From Spirogloea muscicola (Eukaryota > Streptophyta > Zygnematophyceae > Spirogloeales > Spirogloeaceae): 52,523 nucleotides of DNA. The DNA lies in the NCBI GenBank assembly GCA_009602725.1, contig WELB01000075.1, positions 574,162 to 626,684 on the forward strand, in the 5' to 3' direction. Positions 30,405-44,245 of this stretch are shown piece after piece. The position numbers were made by a program, and so were the translations under genes. The notes beneath the pieces are model-generated. The model searched no databases. It was not told the DNA's origin and saw only the letters and a program-made list of their open reading frames with translations. The first letter of the stretch is position 1; each line of letters opens with the position of its first letter.

Positions 30405-33400
30405 ATGCGAGCGCCTTNGGCGGCGGCGGCGGCGGCGGTGGCCGAGGCCCGGAGGCGGCGGCGGCGGCGGCGGCGGTGAACACGCACGAGCACGGCGGCG
30501 AGACGTTTCGCAAGGCCACGAGCAGCAAGTACACGCTACTCCTCACGCGGCTCGCCATCGTGGTGAGGCCCCGTCGCCTCCGCCGCGCCCTTTCCCGATG
30601 GCGGCACCGGCGCACGCGGGATGGCGGGCTGGCCGCTGCCGCCGCTGCGGCAGACGCCTCTAGACGAGCCGCGGGGATGGTATCCAAGCGCCGCAGCCAC
30701 GCCGTGGAGGCCAGAGGCATGGACTCCGGCCTTGGCCAGCGCTTGCGCTGATGGCCGCCATGGCTGTCCGGGGCCATCTTGCCGCTGAAGCCGTAATGGC
30801 TGCCGCTGGACAGGTCTGGTTGGCTCCGCGGCTGCTGACGGCATGGTGGCCGCGGGCTCTGTGGCTCTATGGCTCTGTGGCTCTGTGGCCTTTCTGCAGG
30901 TCCTGCTCGGCGTCCTGCTCGGCACGCTCACGTTCCTGGCCTGGCACTTCACGTCCATCTTCGAGCGGCAGGACGTCGACTCCCTCGCCGAGGACCTGCG
31001 CAAGTCCATCCTGCAGCGCACGCGCGACAAGATGTCGTCGCTGCTCGACGCCCGCGCGCTGGACACGGAGAGCTACAGCCGCCTCATGGGCTCGTCGCTG
31101 GTCGGCGTGCGACTGGAGGAGGAGCGCTTCGATGACTGGAGCCCGCGCGCCATCACTGTCAATGCCGCCTTCTTCCTCCCCGACCCGTCGCGCTCCACAG
31201 TCATCTTCACGACGACCACGGGCTTGTGGACGGCATTCCTGCGCGCCAGCGGAGGAGCTTGGATCCTCTTCTCCAACACAACGGGCTTCGAGTACACGGC
31301 CAACGGCACGAGCTGGGCCTATTACGCTGCCGTCAATATTAGCACCGGCGCGCAGATGAATGCCAGCACCCCTCTTGTCAAGAAAGCGTCCGCCACAGCT
31401 TTCGACTGGTACCGCGACGCGATCGCGCAAAAGCAGAGCCAGAACATCCATTGCGCCATGGTGAATGCCGGCTATTCAATCGTCGTTGCCTCCCTCACCT
31501 GCAGGTCGGTTGGTATTCGCTGCTCCGCTCACTGGTCATATCACCTAATCCTGACATGCCGCTCAATTGGGATCACGACGATAGCCGTAGGGAGCGATCC
31601 ATGCTGACTTGACTGAAGGGTGTCTCCCACACCACATGCACAGCACGGCTGTGTTCGACAGCACTGGCGATCTCCGCGGCGCCGTGGCTATCACATCTAC
31701 TATCGGTGCTGTCAGCCAGTTGGTGGAGTCCTTGAACCTCCTTGGTGGAGTCCTGTGGTTTACCACTGTCCCAGACGGCATCCTGGTGGCCGCTGCCGGC
31801 CACGGTTCTAGCAACAGCTCCTCATTTTACAGCCGCAACGCGACAATTCAGACAAAGGCCACAGAATCCAGCGACCCCGTCATCAAGGCTGGAGCAGGTC
31901 CTTTCCCACTTTGACTAGCATCGAGCTACCCAAGCTTACTGTTCTTGATTCTCGTCTGCTACCTGGTCTGCCCACTGCTCACCTTGCAAGCCACAGTATT
32001 GCGAGCCAATCATGGTTCAGTCCCCCTGGATGAATGTTCACCCTTGGGCCCATGGTCTTGGTAGATTTCCACCGTGTGAGGTCCTTGCAGCTTGAGCAAG
32101 CTTGGCAGCTTGAGCTTCATCTGAGGATTCTGACCTTGACAGGCTCGCACAATGTTCCTGTGGTACTTGCAGAGTACTTGGAGGCCAGGTATGGCCTTGA
32201 GGCCCTGGCTGCAAAGGAGTACGACTTGGGGCTTGTGCGAGTTGGTGGAGAGAGATACTTTATCAACACTGTGCCTATCAACGACTACAATATCTCCTTG
32301 GTAAAAAGCTTACCCACCCTATGGTTAACGTATCCAGCTGGCTGCTCGGCTGGCTGCTAAGCTCCAGAAGATGCAGTTGCATGCAAGCAAGGTGCAAGCT
32401 TCTTCTTCTAATGGGCGGCTTGATTGCGGGGGATAGGTTGGGATCATCATGATCCCCAGGTACAACATCTTTCATGAGATTGATCGTCGTGGGCACTGGG
32501 AGCTTGGCATCCTGGTGGGCTGTGCCTTTGGGATCTTTATGGTCGGCATCATTTTGCTCTTCCTCTTCACTGGCCGGGTGTCAAGCGAGATCAGGCTCAA
32601 GGCGGAGGTCATTGAACACCTCGAGGCCAAGAGAAGGGCTGAAGCCTCAAGCAATTACAAGACTGCGTTCCTCTGCAATATGAGGTGCAATCCCGGCTCG
32701 TCAGAGATATAGCGGCCAGGCTGTAGTGGATCTTGTGACATAAGCTGCTAGACTGAGTTTGCCCAGCCATTCGCCCTCTTTCTGTGCTTCTTAACAATCC
32801 CCAGCTGCAACGTGGTCCTCTGTATCTCGCATGGCACCTCCACATTGGAAGCGCACGGTCCTCCAATGCCAAAAACCTTAATTTGGCTGGATTCACTTTG
32901 GGGTCCAGTTCAGCGAACTCAGCTTGGTCTGCTTGTTGTCCAGGCAGAGGGGCACACTTGCTGACTGTTGCTGTTGTTGAATCTATCTCCCTCCTCCACA
33001 GCCATGAGTTGAGGACACCCATGGCTGGCATCATGGGCCTGCTTGACGTCCTTATGGCAGACAATCTGACAGACGAGCAGGCCACTAATGTCGACCAGAT
33101 ACACCGCTGCGCCACGGGCCTCCTTGGACTCCTGAATGACATCTTGGATCTCAGCAAGGTTGCACCATCTTACAATCTGGGACTAGCTGTCAGAGTTGCT
33201 CTGATGGTTTCCAGTACCTTGCATTCTGGTGGCAAGTGTGTGGAAGATTCTGTCTGACTCCTCTTGCCTTCTACTCATCACTTATGAGTGGTCACTTGCA
33301 GATCGAGGCAGGCAAGCTGCATTTAGAAAAGTCGGCCTTCTTTCCTTGCAAAGAGCTTGAGAATCTGATCAACGTGTTCTTCAGCCCATGTCAGAAGAAG

Positions 33401-36400
33401 AATGTGGACCTTGCCTTGGATGTTGACGGTAATACATGCCGCTGCATGTGCCCTTGAATTATGCGAGCACCTTCTGATGAGGGCATTTACTACATATATT
33501 GTTGCCAGAGGCATGTGGCTTTACTATGAGATTGTTGCTACTTCATTAGGATCTAGTAGTGGTACTAGAATTGTAATCTGGGCATTCTGGACTTCTGCAG
33601 AGTCAATGCCGCATGTAGTTTTGGGAGACCCCATTCGCTTTCGCCAGATATTCAGCAATCTGCTGTCAAATGCCAGTAAGCCAAGCATAACCAGTGTCAT
33701 CTGCAAAGTGGGAGAGCACGTACCTGTATCTTAAATTGCAATTGGCATCATGAATGGGAACTTAATGCTGATTCTTCTCTTGCTCGAGGCTCCTTGGCAG
33801 GTGTCTCACACGGTCTTGACAAGAGCGTCTTGATTGTACTGTGGCAGCTAAGTTCACGAGGGAGGGCTATGTGGTGCTACGTGCTTCTGCAACACGGGAT
33901 TGTAGGATCACTCTCATAGGCAACCCTGCACTCGCAGCCATCCACGACAGAGATGACTTTGAAGACTTGATCCTTCTGACGATGGATATCGATGACACAG
34001 GTAGGCTGACCTGGCAATCGGCTGTGCCCTGTGGCCAACTTGCCTAGGCTGCATTGTCATCCTTTTCCTGGGCGACAAAAGTTCGTCAGATCCTCATCGT
34101 GACTGCTCTCTGTTGTGTTGACCATGTTGCTGGCCTATGTAGTCATGTATGGTCGCTGCCCTCTAGATTGCAAAATAGACATCAGGTATATCAAGGTGAC
34201 AGACACGTTGGCTGAGGTTGGCACCTCCCTTGGCCGCCTCCGTGCACCAGGATGCGGTATCCCACCCGAGAAGCGAGAGCTAGTTTTTGAGGACTTCATG
34301 CAGGCAGACACGTCCACCACAAGAATGTAAGCTGAGGTCTTGGGCCCACCTGCACCATGATGATGGATGCTGTGAAGCGGAAGCTTGCTGACTTCTGCCC
34401 TCATTGACTTCATACCATAGGAGTAGGTGCAAGCACTTAATTTTGAGATATTTGGCACTGAAACCTTCAGATATTGGAATTAAAAGCACGGGGCCAGACC
34501 CTGAGTATCTCTTGATTCTATCTTATCTTGATCTCAAGATGCAGAACATTGACTTTGTAGATTGTGCACTAACGATACATCTTCTGGACCGCACCTGCAG
34601 TCACGGAGGCACAGGTCTTGGTCTGGGGATAGTGAAGAAGCTGGTGACGCTCATGGATGGCTCGGTGGAGATAGTTGACAAGCCAGGTCCGGGGACTCTT
34701 TTCCGAGTGAAGATCTATCTCAGCTTACCTCCCAAGTCCACTGTTCTCAATCTTGGGGCTGATGTGACCGCCACGCCAATGGCCCTTCCCAAGCGCCTGA
34801 GCGGCTGCCCGGTGCTGCTGGCGATGCCCACGGCGCCGAGCCGGGACATCTTGACGAGATCGCTGGAGCGGCAGGGCCTCCAGCTCGTGCAGGTCGGCGC
34901 GTGGAGCGACATCGAGGCAGCTTGGGTCAAGCTCCTGGACCGCGTGCGTCCTGCAGCCGCGGATGCCACATTCACGAAGCAGGCCCTGCCGCTGCTTGCG
35001 GGGCTCGTGCGCACTGTGTCCCTGGGCAAGGAGCCCAAGACTCGGCGAGCAGGAGCTTCGCCGCTGGCTTCCCCTGGCGTGGTGACCAGCCCCGTGCAGG
35101 AGGTGGGCACGCGGGAGCAAGGCGTCGGAAGGCCATTCATCATAGCTGTCATGGATGTGCTGCTTCTACCAGGGTACCCTCAGGTTGCTCTGGAGGAGGT
35201 CCGGGAGCTCGTGACCAGGATGAAGCTGCTGGCCACAGGGTGTACGTTTGAGCTGGCGTGGCTGACCGCTGCCGACATGCCTGCGGGCCTGCGTCGCATC
35301 CTAGCTTACGACACGGGCACGCCAGCACGTCTGCTGAGCAAGCCAGTGTATCCGAGCCGTGCTATCCACTTCCTTGGGCAGCTTACAGTGAAGGAGAAGG
35401 CGACCCTTGTGGAGGGAGAGGGCGGCGAGGATCCTAAAGATGATGTGAGCAAGGCTGCTCTGACTCAGACTGATGCAGATTGTGGTAGCGGGCAGGGTGT
35501 CCAAGCCGAGACAGGACTCTTGAGAGAAGGTGATAAGGACACACATGTTCAATCGACGGAGCAGGCAGCAGATGGTGGAGTTGGGGACCTCGCTGACAAT
35601 TTGCAAGTAGTTGGTGGCCCTGAAGCTAGGCGGCCACTACGTCAAGGAAGCTTGCCAGTGGCAGTGGCTTCTACTATGCCCAAGCAGCCCATATTGTCGT
35701 CATCGTCATTCCCCCCTTCAGCAGCCAAGACCGGTGATTCACTGAGGGCGTTAGCTGGCTTCAGGATTCTCGTGGCAGAGGTGAGTCGCAATCTGCTTCC
35801 TACCCTCTGGTGAGAGCATCTTGCTGTAATTGGCACAACATGCCAGGGGTTAGACCTCACCACAGTGCTTTGCTCTTCATCATGGGACGACAGTCTGATT
35901 GCGGAGATACCAACCTGTCCTGGCAGGACACCCCAGTATTGCAGCGGTTGGCGACCATGATGCTCAAGAAGCTGGGCGCCCATGTTGTGGCTGTGAACGA
36001 CGGCAGGGAGGCGGTGCTTGCAGTGACGGAGGCTGTGGCCAGGCATCAAAAGCTGGTGAGCAGAGAAGGCATTGATGCTTCACAGGCTTCTGAGGGCCTC
36101 CTGCGCTCTTGAGTGGGCTTGAGGACTGTCCATCCTTGGATATAGAGAAAGGTGGATGGCCTGCTACTGCTTTTGGTACCGAATATCATGCACCTTGCAT
36201 CTTGACTTGACAACATTCCATGAATACAGGCTGAGTAGAGTCCTGAATGGTCAACACCAGATTGTGTGCAAGTTGCAAGTGCTGCTGCTGGCAGACCTTG
36301 ACAATGGGATCTCCTTTTCTGACGCAGGGTTACCCCAAGGATCCCTTGTACTCGAGCAGCCTGCCGGCTCTGACTAGCGACAACATTGAGAACTACCCAT

Positions 36401-36959
36401 TCCATGCCATCCTGATGGACTGTCAGATGCCAGTCATGGATGGCTACAGCGCTGCCATGGAGATCAGGAACATGGAGCGAGGCACTGGGAGGCACATTGC
36501 AATTGTAGCTTGCACTGCTCACGCCATGGCGAGCGACAAGGAGAAGTGCTTGCAGGCGGGCATGGATGCATACCTGGCAAAGCCTGTGAACAGCAAGCTG
36601 CTGATTTCAACATTCCAAGGTGACTGAGTCCTGACTCGCTTTCGCACAAAATGCCGGATTCGCCTTTGCACAAAGATGAGCCAGAAATGCATTGCACTTG
36701 TGTGACCAAAGCTTGATTGTGAGAGGTGATCTTCACAACCTGCTGGACCTGGTCAGTGCTGATCATACATTGAGAATGTGAAGGTAGAGTCTCTTAGAGC
36801 TTGTTCCTGTGAGGAGCTGCAATGTTGACCAGTACTGGAGATGCAGCATGGCTGAATGCAAGAAGTTTTTTATCTGTCTTGTTGCTGGCAGATCTGGTGC
36901 TGAAGGAGCAGGATTCGTTGCAGTGTATCACGGAGCTTGTCCAGGACACCGCAAGCTGA
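30405..36959 (+). CDS. Hybrid sensor histidine kinase with dCache-like sensor
   Basis: GT-AG exons joined by phase: <30405-30562, 30900 to about 31480, about 31610-31897, 32143-32300, 32437-32684, 33002-33158, 33302-33428, 33601-33675, 33848-34000, 34251-34325, 34601-35780, 35937-36055, 36328-36619, 36892-36959 (stop TGA). The exon 2/3 junction is unresolved and the start is blurred by an N at 30418. A first membrane helix (LLGVLLGTLTFLAWHF) is followed by an extracytosolic region with FDWYRDA, FDSTGDLRGAVAIT and WFTTVPDGILVAA, typical of dCache folds, then a second helix (ILVGCAFGIFMVGIILLFLF). Kinase boxes: SHELRTPM (His codon 33003-33005), FSNLLSNA|TKF, DIDDTG|CGIP, FEDFMQAD, GGTGLGLGIV. 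A degenerate receiver in exon 11 precedes a true receiver with ILMDCQMPVMDGY (Asp 36418-36420) and AKPV (Lys 36580-36582). It should relay phosphate to an HPt protein. The ligand is unknown. Confidence 0.88.
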
Positions 36960-37831
36960 CTGGGTGGACGCAGGCATCAAGCCACCTCCTCGGCATGGCA
37001 ATGCATAACAGCTTCTGCAGGTGCAATTCGGACACCTGGCAGGGTCCACAAACTCGTGGGAAGAGCTCAGCAGCTACATCCATTCATTTCATGGATGCTT
37101 CCATGAAACTTTCCACTATCCCTGTAGTTTGTGCACCCTGCTGGTTGTCTATGGCCGTTTACAGCAAGACCTTTCTGCACCACGGGAGGTCCTGTATGCT
37201 GCATTGGCATCGGGAAAGCTTAGATACTTAACTGGATTTGAGAAGTGCACTCCCAGTACTGTGTGATTGAATGGGTGTGCGCTGCGAGTAGTAGCTGCCA
37301 ACCCCTACATGGACCTGGCAAGTGTCCTGTCTGGCTGCATGGTTCACAAATGGAGATCCTAGTCTTTGGATTGGGCAGCATAGCAATATGTGCTGCTTGG
37401 CTGCACATTCTCTGTCATGACCAAGGTTGCTTAGTGCTTTGTGGCGATCAGTGCAGCTGGAGGAAGACCCCATGGCAAGATATTCACCAGCAGTGCGACT
37501 TTGAGCATCTGCAGTGCTCAAGTCCTTGTAACATATATTTATCATTATAAGCTGGCCTCAATGGCATGCCGAGATGTCCAGATTGCGAGTCAGGAACATT
37601 CTTGTACCAGAGTAGAAAAGGACCAGTGCTGAGTTGCGAGCAACTGCATTGTTGCACATTGTGTAGCTTGATAGAAGAGATATGATGAGGTATGTTAAGC
37701 TGCCGCACAATATTGCATGCAGTGTTGCAGGCCAGTCGTATGCGTTCAAGTCACCTCCGTGTTGCTGCTGAGCAAGATATGGGAGTGGTGAAATATTCTG
37801 CCAGTGACCAATGACTCCAACACAGATTGCA
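36960..37831. other. Convergent intergenic region
   Basis: It lies between the stop codons of the kinase (+) and the CCCH gene (-). I see no third gene. The corresponding region in the duplicated block is about 47881-48889. Confidence 0.5.
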
Positions 37832-38767
37832 TTACAAAGAAAGAGCTTGTCTGAGGAGGTCAGCCACACTTGGCTGCGTAGAGTCAGCAGATGCAGATGC
37901 AGCATTGACCAACCTGGGGCTAGCTAGGCAATTGAGGAGCGCTCTTCTTGGTGGTCTCTCAGTGAGCGCCCCACTCCCATTGCTAAGACTACTGTGTAAG
38001 GAGCTCAACAGGATGTCGGCCTGGCACTCCCCGAGCGGCACACCAGGCAGGTGCTGCACATCCACTGCCGCCAACGTTGCTCTGCTGCCACCGTCGCTGC
38101 AGCCGCCGCCGCTTGCCGGCTCGCCAGCCAGGCGGGCTGGCCCCGTCACAGTTGCACCAACTGTTGCCTCGTGGCATACTGCCAGTGCAGCGCCGTCCTC
38201 GCGCATTGGCGCCCACGGCATCTCCGAGTCGGTGGAGAGAGCAGAGAGGAGCGACCTCTCGGGAGGGAGGGCCACAGCCGCGGCCATTGGGTTGTCGCAG
38301 GCAACCGCGACTGTGGCCGGAATTCGGCCAGCATCGCCAAGCAGATCCAGCTGCTGTGGCAGGCCCGGAGATAGCTGCGAGAGCTCAAAGCCCGCCCCTG
38401 GATCGTATCCAGCACCATCATCGAGGGCTGCCATCGCCTCTGTCGCCGCCTCGGTCTTTGCTCGGCGCCTGGCATCGTCGCAGCGGGTGCGCAGCGCCTG
38501 CCGGTCCTGCTCCAGGCGCGTCGCAAGCGCCTCCAGAGCCTCAGGCGGCAGCGGCGCGGCGGCATGCGAGAACCTGCAGGCTGCGCCGTCGAGGCAGCTG
38601 CCGGCGGCGTAGAGGTACTTGCAGGGGAAGCGCGCGAGGTCGTGGGAGAACGGGCAGTCCCCGCCCTTCATGCACGACTGCAGAATGTGGAACTTGCACG
38701 CCTCCGCCTTGGTCAGCGGCTCCGCGTCGTGCGAGAACCGGCAGGCTATGCCTGCCCGGCAGCGCCC
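37832..38767 (-). CDS. CCCH zinc-finger protein, 3' exon
   Basis: The last exon runs from a TTTGGGCAG acceptor (exon starts at 38767) to the stop at 37832, about 311 residues. It opens inside a first CCCH finger (GRCRAGIACRFSH). A second finger is CKFHILQSCMKGGDCPFSH and a third is CKYLYAAGSCLDGAACRFSH. Three closely spaced fingers resemble the ZC3H4/6/8-type and related plant CCCH proteins, which bind RNA. The rest is low complexity after a short helical stretch (LEALATRLEQDRQALRTRCD). The upstream exon, which should supply the first Cys of finger one, was not found before the N at 39089. Function beyond RNA binding is not shown by the sequence. Confidence 0.75.
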   Translation of the reverse strand, partial: GRCRAGIACRFSHDAEPLTKAEACKFHILQSCMKGGDCPFSHDLARFPCKYLYAAGSCLDGAACRFSHAAAPLPPEALEALATRLEQDRQALRTRCDDARRRAKTEAATEAMAALDDGAGYDPGAGFELSQLSPGLPQQLDLLGDAGRIPATVAVACDNPMAAAVALPPERSLLSALSTDSEMPWAPMREDGAALAVCHEATVGATVTGPARLAGEPASGGGCSDGGSRATLAAVDVQHLPGVPLGECQADILLSSLHSSLSNGSGALTERPPRRALLNCLASPRLVNAASASADSTQPSVADLLRQALSL

Positions 38768-38942
38768 CTGCCCAAAGCAGCAAGCAGAGGATGGTCAGCA
38801 GCCCACTTCGTCATACTCATAGTAATAGTCATAGTCACAGTCATGGTCTTTGTCAGGCACCAATGAGCAACTCTCCCGAGTCTCTTTTTCCGTGGGCCAA
38901 TACACCTGCACTAGGGACAGCAGCCACGGCTGGCAGCAGGAG

Positions 38943-39027
38943 TCGAGCTCTGCACCTTCATGTAGAAGGTGTTAAGGGCTTAGAATTTAAGGTTCTGCAC
39001 CTTCATGTAGAAGGTGCAGAGCTCGAG
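38943..39027. repeat. Inverted repeat with palindromic arms
   Basis: TCGAGCTCTGCACCTTC at 38943-38959 is matched by its reverse complement at 39011-39027. Each arm continues through the same palindrome CACCTTCATGTAGAAGGTG, so the arms are both inverted and partly direct repeats. Confidence 0.8.
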
Positions 39028-39088
39028 CGGCGGCGGCGGCGGCGACGGCGGCCTCGCCGGCGCGCGCCTGCGGGCCTCCTCCGCGGCC

Positions 39089-39131
39089 NCTCAAAGCACA
39101 AACCCCCAACCCTAAACCCTAACCCTAATCC
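39089..39131 (+). repeat. Interstitial telomere-type repeat beside an ambiguous base
   Basis: A single N at 39089 is followed within 15 bases by four telomere-like units (ACCCTAAACCCTAACCCTAA at about 39109-39128). CCCTAAA is the C-rich strand of the plant/green-algal repeat. On the plus strand it reads as at a left chromosome end. Confidence 0.8.
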
Positions 39132-40155
39132 CATTGTGTTACTCCACGACCTATTACTTGTTCGCCTAAGAGATTACATCAAGAGGCCATCTACGTGGCA
39201 GCCATCGAGGCAGTCTTCAGTTCACCGCCAAATCGTCTGGTCTCCCTAGCAAGAACCTATCGCCACGAAGCTAACAGCGACCACTTCTTCATCCTGAATC
39301 CTGTCATATGACGTTGCCCTTAAGTTCTTCAGCCATTTATGCAATGCCGAATGAGCAGAGGCTCTCCATCCCTGTACCCCCACAATCGTCCGGCAGTGAC
39401 TAGCGAGCCCATGCTTTGCTAAGCAGCGGCCTGGCTGTTACTATTCCGTGTTGACCAGGTGACGGGCATCATCGGCCAGATGCTCGGCGCCACTAGGCCT
39501 GGCATTTGACGAGCTCTGGCGGCGGCAGCAGCAGCAGCGGCGGTGGCGGCAATGGCCTCAGAAGCATCGTTGCAACATGGTAATCTGGGCTCCAGTGGCA
39601 GTGCAGAAACCATCAGACCTTTGCGGCACATTGTTAGTGCCGCAAAGGCACAGTGCGCCCCTAAAGGCACAGTGCGCCTTGGCAGCTCTGCATCAGTCTG
39701 CTGGCTTTGCATCGCTGTGCCAATGTTGACATGGCAAGAGGGCTATGGAGCTCACTCAATCGACTACAAGCACTGCGCTGCCATATTGATGCCACAGCAA
39801 CTCCTTGCAAATATGGGGTGGCACCCATCTATGGGCGTTTAACACAGCACTCGACTAAAGACACTAACTGCCAACATGCGAGCTTGAAGAGCGCTGATGC
39901 GGCGGGCTACCATGCATGACACCTGCCGCATCTACAGGAGGGATGCTGTGCTGCACGTAGCCTTGAAGCGGCAACTGGCTGCTGGACGGTGGCGGAATGG
40001 CAGACTGCACTGCAGTCACGCCGCCAAGTAGAGCAGCAGATGCTCAAGCCTTGTGCTATGAAGGAAGGGAGGGAGGGAGGATGGAGGGCGGACCCCAAGG
40101 AAAGTGGAGGAAAGTGGGGAGGAGGGAGAGAGGGGGGGAGGGCGATGACCGCCAG
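39132..40155. other. Unassigned stretch downstream of EPSP synthase
   Basis: No gene was recognised. There is a GCAGCGGCGGCGG run near 39520-39550, a hairpin GCGGCAC-ATTGTTA-GTGCCGC at about 39622-39643, and a 13-bp direct repeat GGCACAGTGCGCC at about 39646-39679. A G/A-rich run (GGGAGG units) at 40065-40140 precedes the EPSP synthase stop. Confidence 0.5.
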
Positions 40156-42290
<2,135 letters not shown>

Positions 42291-42299
42291 GGAGCTCAG

Positions 42300-42950
42300 G
42301 GGGAAAGGGGGCGCCCATAGAGAAAAGGGGGCCAGCAAAGCCAGCCCAGAAAGAATGGACAATGTCAAAAGCCAATAAAACAAAAAACAAAAAACACACA
42401 GCTGGGCAGCTAGAGAAGGAGACACGACGAAATCACAGGAAGCTCAATACCCCCGGGTGAGCAACATCAGGTCGGAGTAGCTCGACGCAGGAAAAGAGGC
42501 ATCCAGACGCGACCCAGAAGCAGCCGCGATAGCGCGGCCCGCACGCGAGTGGACGGCATAGGCGAGGGGACGTTGGAGGGACACGGAGAGCCGCATCCGG
42601 AAGACCTGGCTGGGCCAGGGAGCCGGCCGCGTTGAAGCCGGGCAGCCCCCTTGGCAGACCCGGCCGCCGCTCGATGGCCTGCCGGGCAAGCCGCTGGAGG
42701 AGGTCCAGCCAGCCACGGCCATAGGCCCCGTGGACATCGATGGCCAGGGGCAGCGAATTCGTCGGCAGGCGGGTGATCAGCATATTTCCGTTCTTTGCTG
42801 CGGGCCGCCACAGCGACCGCATGCCCAGCGGTCGTCGCCGACTTGGAGGGGTTAGCGGAGTCGACACAGTCGGTGGTCACCACCACATCCGCGATGATTC
42901 GCGGACCGCCCCCGGGCGGGATGGCGAAGAGGTCAGCGCGCCGGGTGTAA
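42300..42950 (-). mobile_element. Family C LINE fragment and tail at the EPSPS break
   Basis: On minus, the nuclease core is readable in alternating frames (TTDCVDSANPSKSATTAGHA, KERKYADHPPADEF). It is followed by the C-terminus LQRPLAYAVHSRAGRAIAAA and SYSDLMLLTRGY-stop near 42448. The C 3' UTR and hairpin tail (GGGCTGGC-TTT-GCTGGCCCC) occupy about 42300-42447. The end of this tail is the sequence next to the broken EPSP synthase exon. Confidence 0.75.
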
Positions 42951-42952
42951 CC

Positions 42953-43195
42953 TCAGTAACCTCAGTAACCTCTAGTCAGCAAGTGCAGGTCAGAATAGCT
43001 AGAGGGGCGGGAAGACGTCGCCCTGACGAAACCCGGAGGCAGCCGCCAGGGCGCGGCCTGCACGTAGGTGGACGGCAAACGCAAGAGATCGCTGGAAGGA
43101 AACGGCAAGGCGCATCCTGAACACCTGTGCGAGGGACCCGGCGACGTTGAAGCCAGGCTGCTCGCCGTGCTGCCCGTGGCGAGAAGGCGCGCGGT
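42953..43195 (-). mobile_element. Family F LINE 3' end
   Basis: On minus, FNVAGSLAQVFRMRLAVS-like sequence runs through AFAVHLRAGRALAAASGFRQ to SYSDLHLLTRGY with a small indel before the terminus. Its tail is missing: the copy ends in a repeated CCTCAGTAAC and joins the family C fragment. Confidence 0.65.
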
Positions 43196-43224
43196 GGCAA
43201 TATTGGCAATATTTTTGGAGGAAA

Positions 43225-43530
43225 ACATTGCCAATCTAGGCTAGGCTACACACGTCGTGCAGATGCATTTCCGGCTGAGATGAGAAGATGGGCTTGCCAG
43301 CTGTTTACCTGTCGTTCTTGCGACGTCGAGATTCGGCCTGTTTGCAGCGTGCTCAGGCTAATGCCTTGCACCAGAAAGCTGGACGAGCTCTAGTTGGTGG
43401 CAGAAGGGCTTCGTATCTGACATCTGGTATTCAGGCATCGTTTAGTGACATTTATGTTTTGACCCGTGGTTACTGAGCGGGTCATACTGCTGTATGTTAT
43501 GTAGATCTATAAATGTGCTTGCCTACGTAC
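43225..43530 (+). mobile_element. Family E LINE 3' end
   Basis: On plus, ENIANLGYTRRADAFPAEM is followed by a small insertion and then MGLPAVYLSFLRRRDSACLQ to SFSDIYVLTRGY-stop at 43476, with the start of the E-type tail. At 43278-43290 AGATG is duplicated around AGA, 8 bp more than other E copies, which breaks the frame. Confidence 0.75.
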
Positions 43531-43534
43531 AGTA

Positions 43535-43740
43535 CTAGAAGAAAGGGCTCGCCCATAGAGAAGAGGGTCTGGCAAAGCCAGCCCAAAAAGAATGGACAAT
43601 GTCCAAAGCCAAAGAAAGAGATGCCGAAGAAGGACTACACTACCAAACACAACAACACACTAGGGAAGCTCAATACCCACGAGTGAGCAACAGCAGGTCA
43701 GAATAGCTCGATGCGGGGAAGGAGGCCATTTGGCCTTCGT
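43535..43740 (-). mobile_element. Family C-like end and tail inserted in an E tail
   Basis: On minus, a short C-like terminus (SYSDLLLLTRGY-like, near 43670-43725) with its 3' UTR and C-type tail lies inside an E-type tail: GTGCTTGCCTACGTAC precedes it and GGCCATTTGGCCTTCG resumes at about 43725. Confidence 0.65.
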
Positions 43741-43764
43741 TTCATTCAAATACACGAAAATCTC

Positions 43765-44245
43765 CTGGAAGGAAGGCGCGCGGTGCGCATGAAATTGAAT
43801 GGGAGGCCAATTCTAGCCTTACAAATATCCTGTTTAACTGGGTAATGAGCCGGCTAAGGGGGACACTGATATCCCCGAGTGAGCACATACATATCTGACA
43901 AGCTATACTGAGGCGCCAAACCACCACCACGGAAACAAAGCGCGGCCAGATTGACTGGCGGCTAGGAAAAAAAAAAGCGCGGCCAGATTGACTGGTGGCT
44001 GGGAAAAAGAAGAGGTGGCACTCCAAATGGGGGCAAGGGCTGTGATAAGCCAGCCCAAAAAGAAATGACAAGGGGTCGGAGGGCCGACAAGCGTTTAGCA
44101 GCTACAGAGGGGCCTGAAGATGTCATGTCAGCACAGGGGGAGGATGGAGCACTCAGTAGTTACGAGTGAGGAGAGTCGCAGATACGACAGACTGGAAAAA
44201 GGCCAGCCCACGGAAGCCAATAGCCTGGGCTAATGCCAGGTCTAG
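43765..44245 (-). mobile_element. D tail, orphan tails and A/D fused terminus
   Basis: On minus: a D-type tail and terminus at about 43770-43930; two F-type tail ends in tandem (GCGCGGCCAGATTGACTGG twice, 43936-43960 and 43977-44000); an A-type tail at about 44005-44070; and an A-family terminus at about 44150-44195 that passes into D-family sequence (GCCAGCCCACGGAAGCC; TAGCCTGGGCTAATGCC). Confidence 0.6.

Noticed and set aside
30900-32300. CHASE domain (cytokinin receptor) in the histidine kinase
   Set aside because: The sensor shows WYRDA, FDSTGDLRGAV and PDGILVAA patterns of dCache folds and not the CHASE landmarks.
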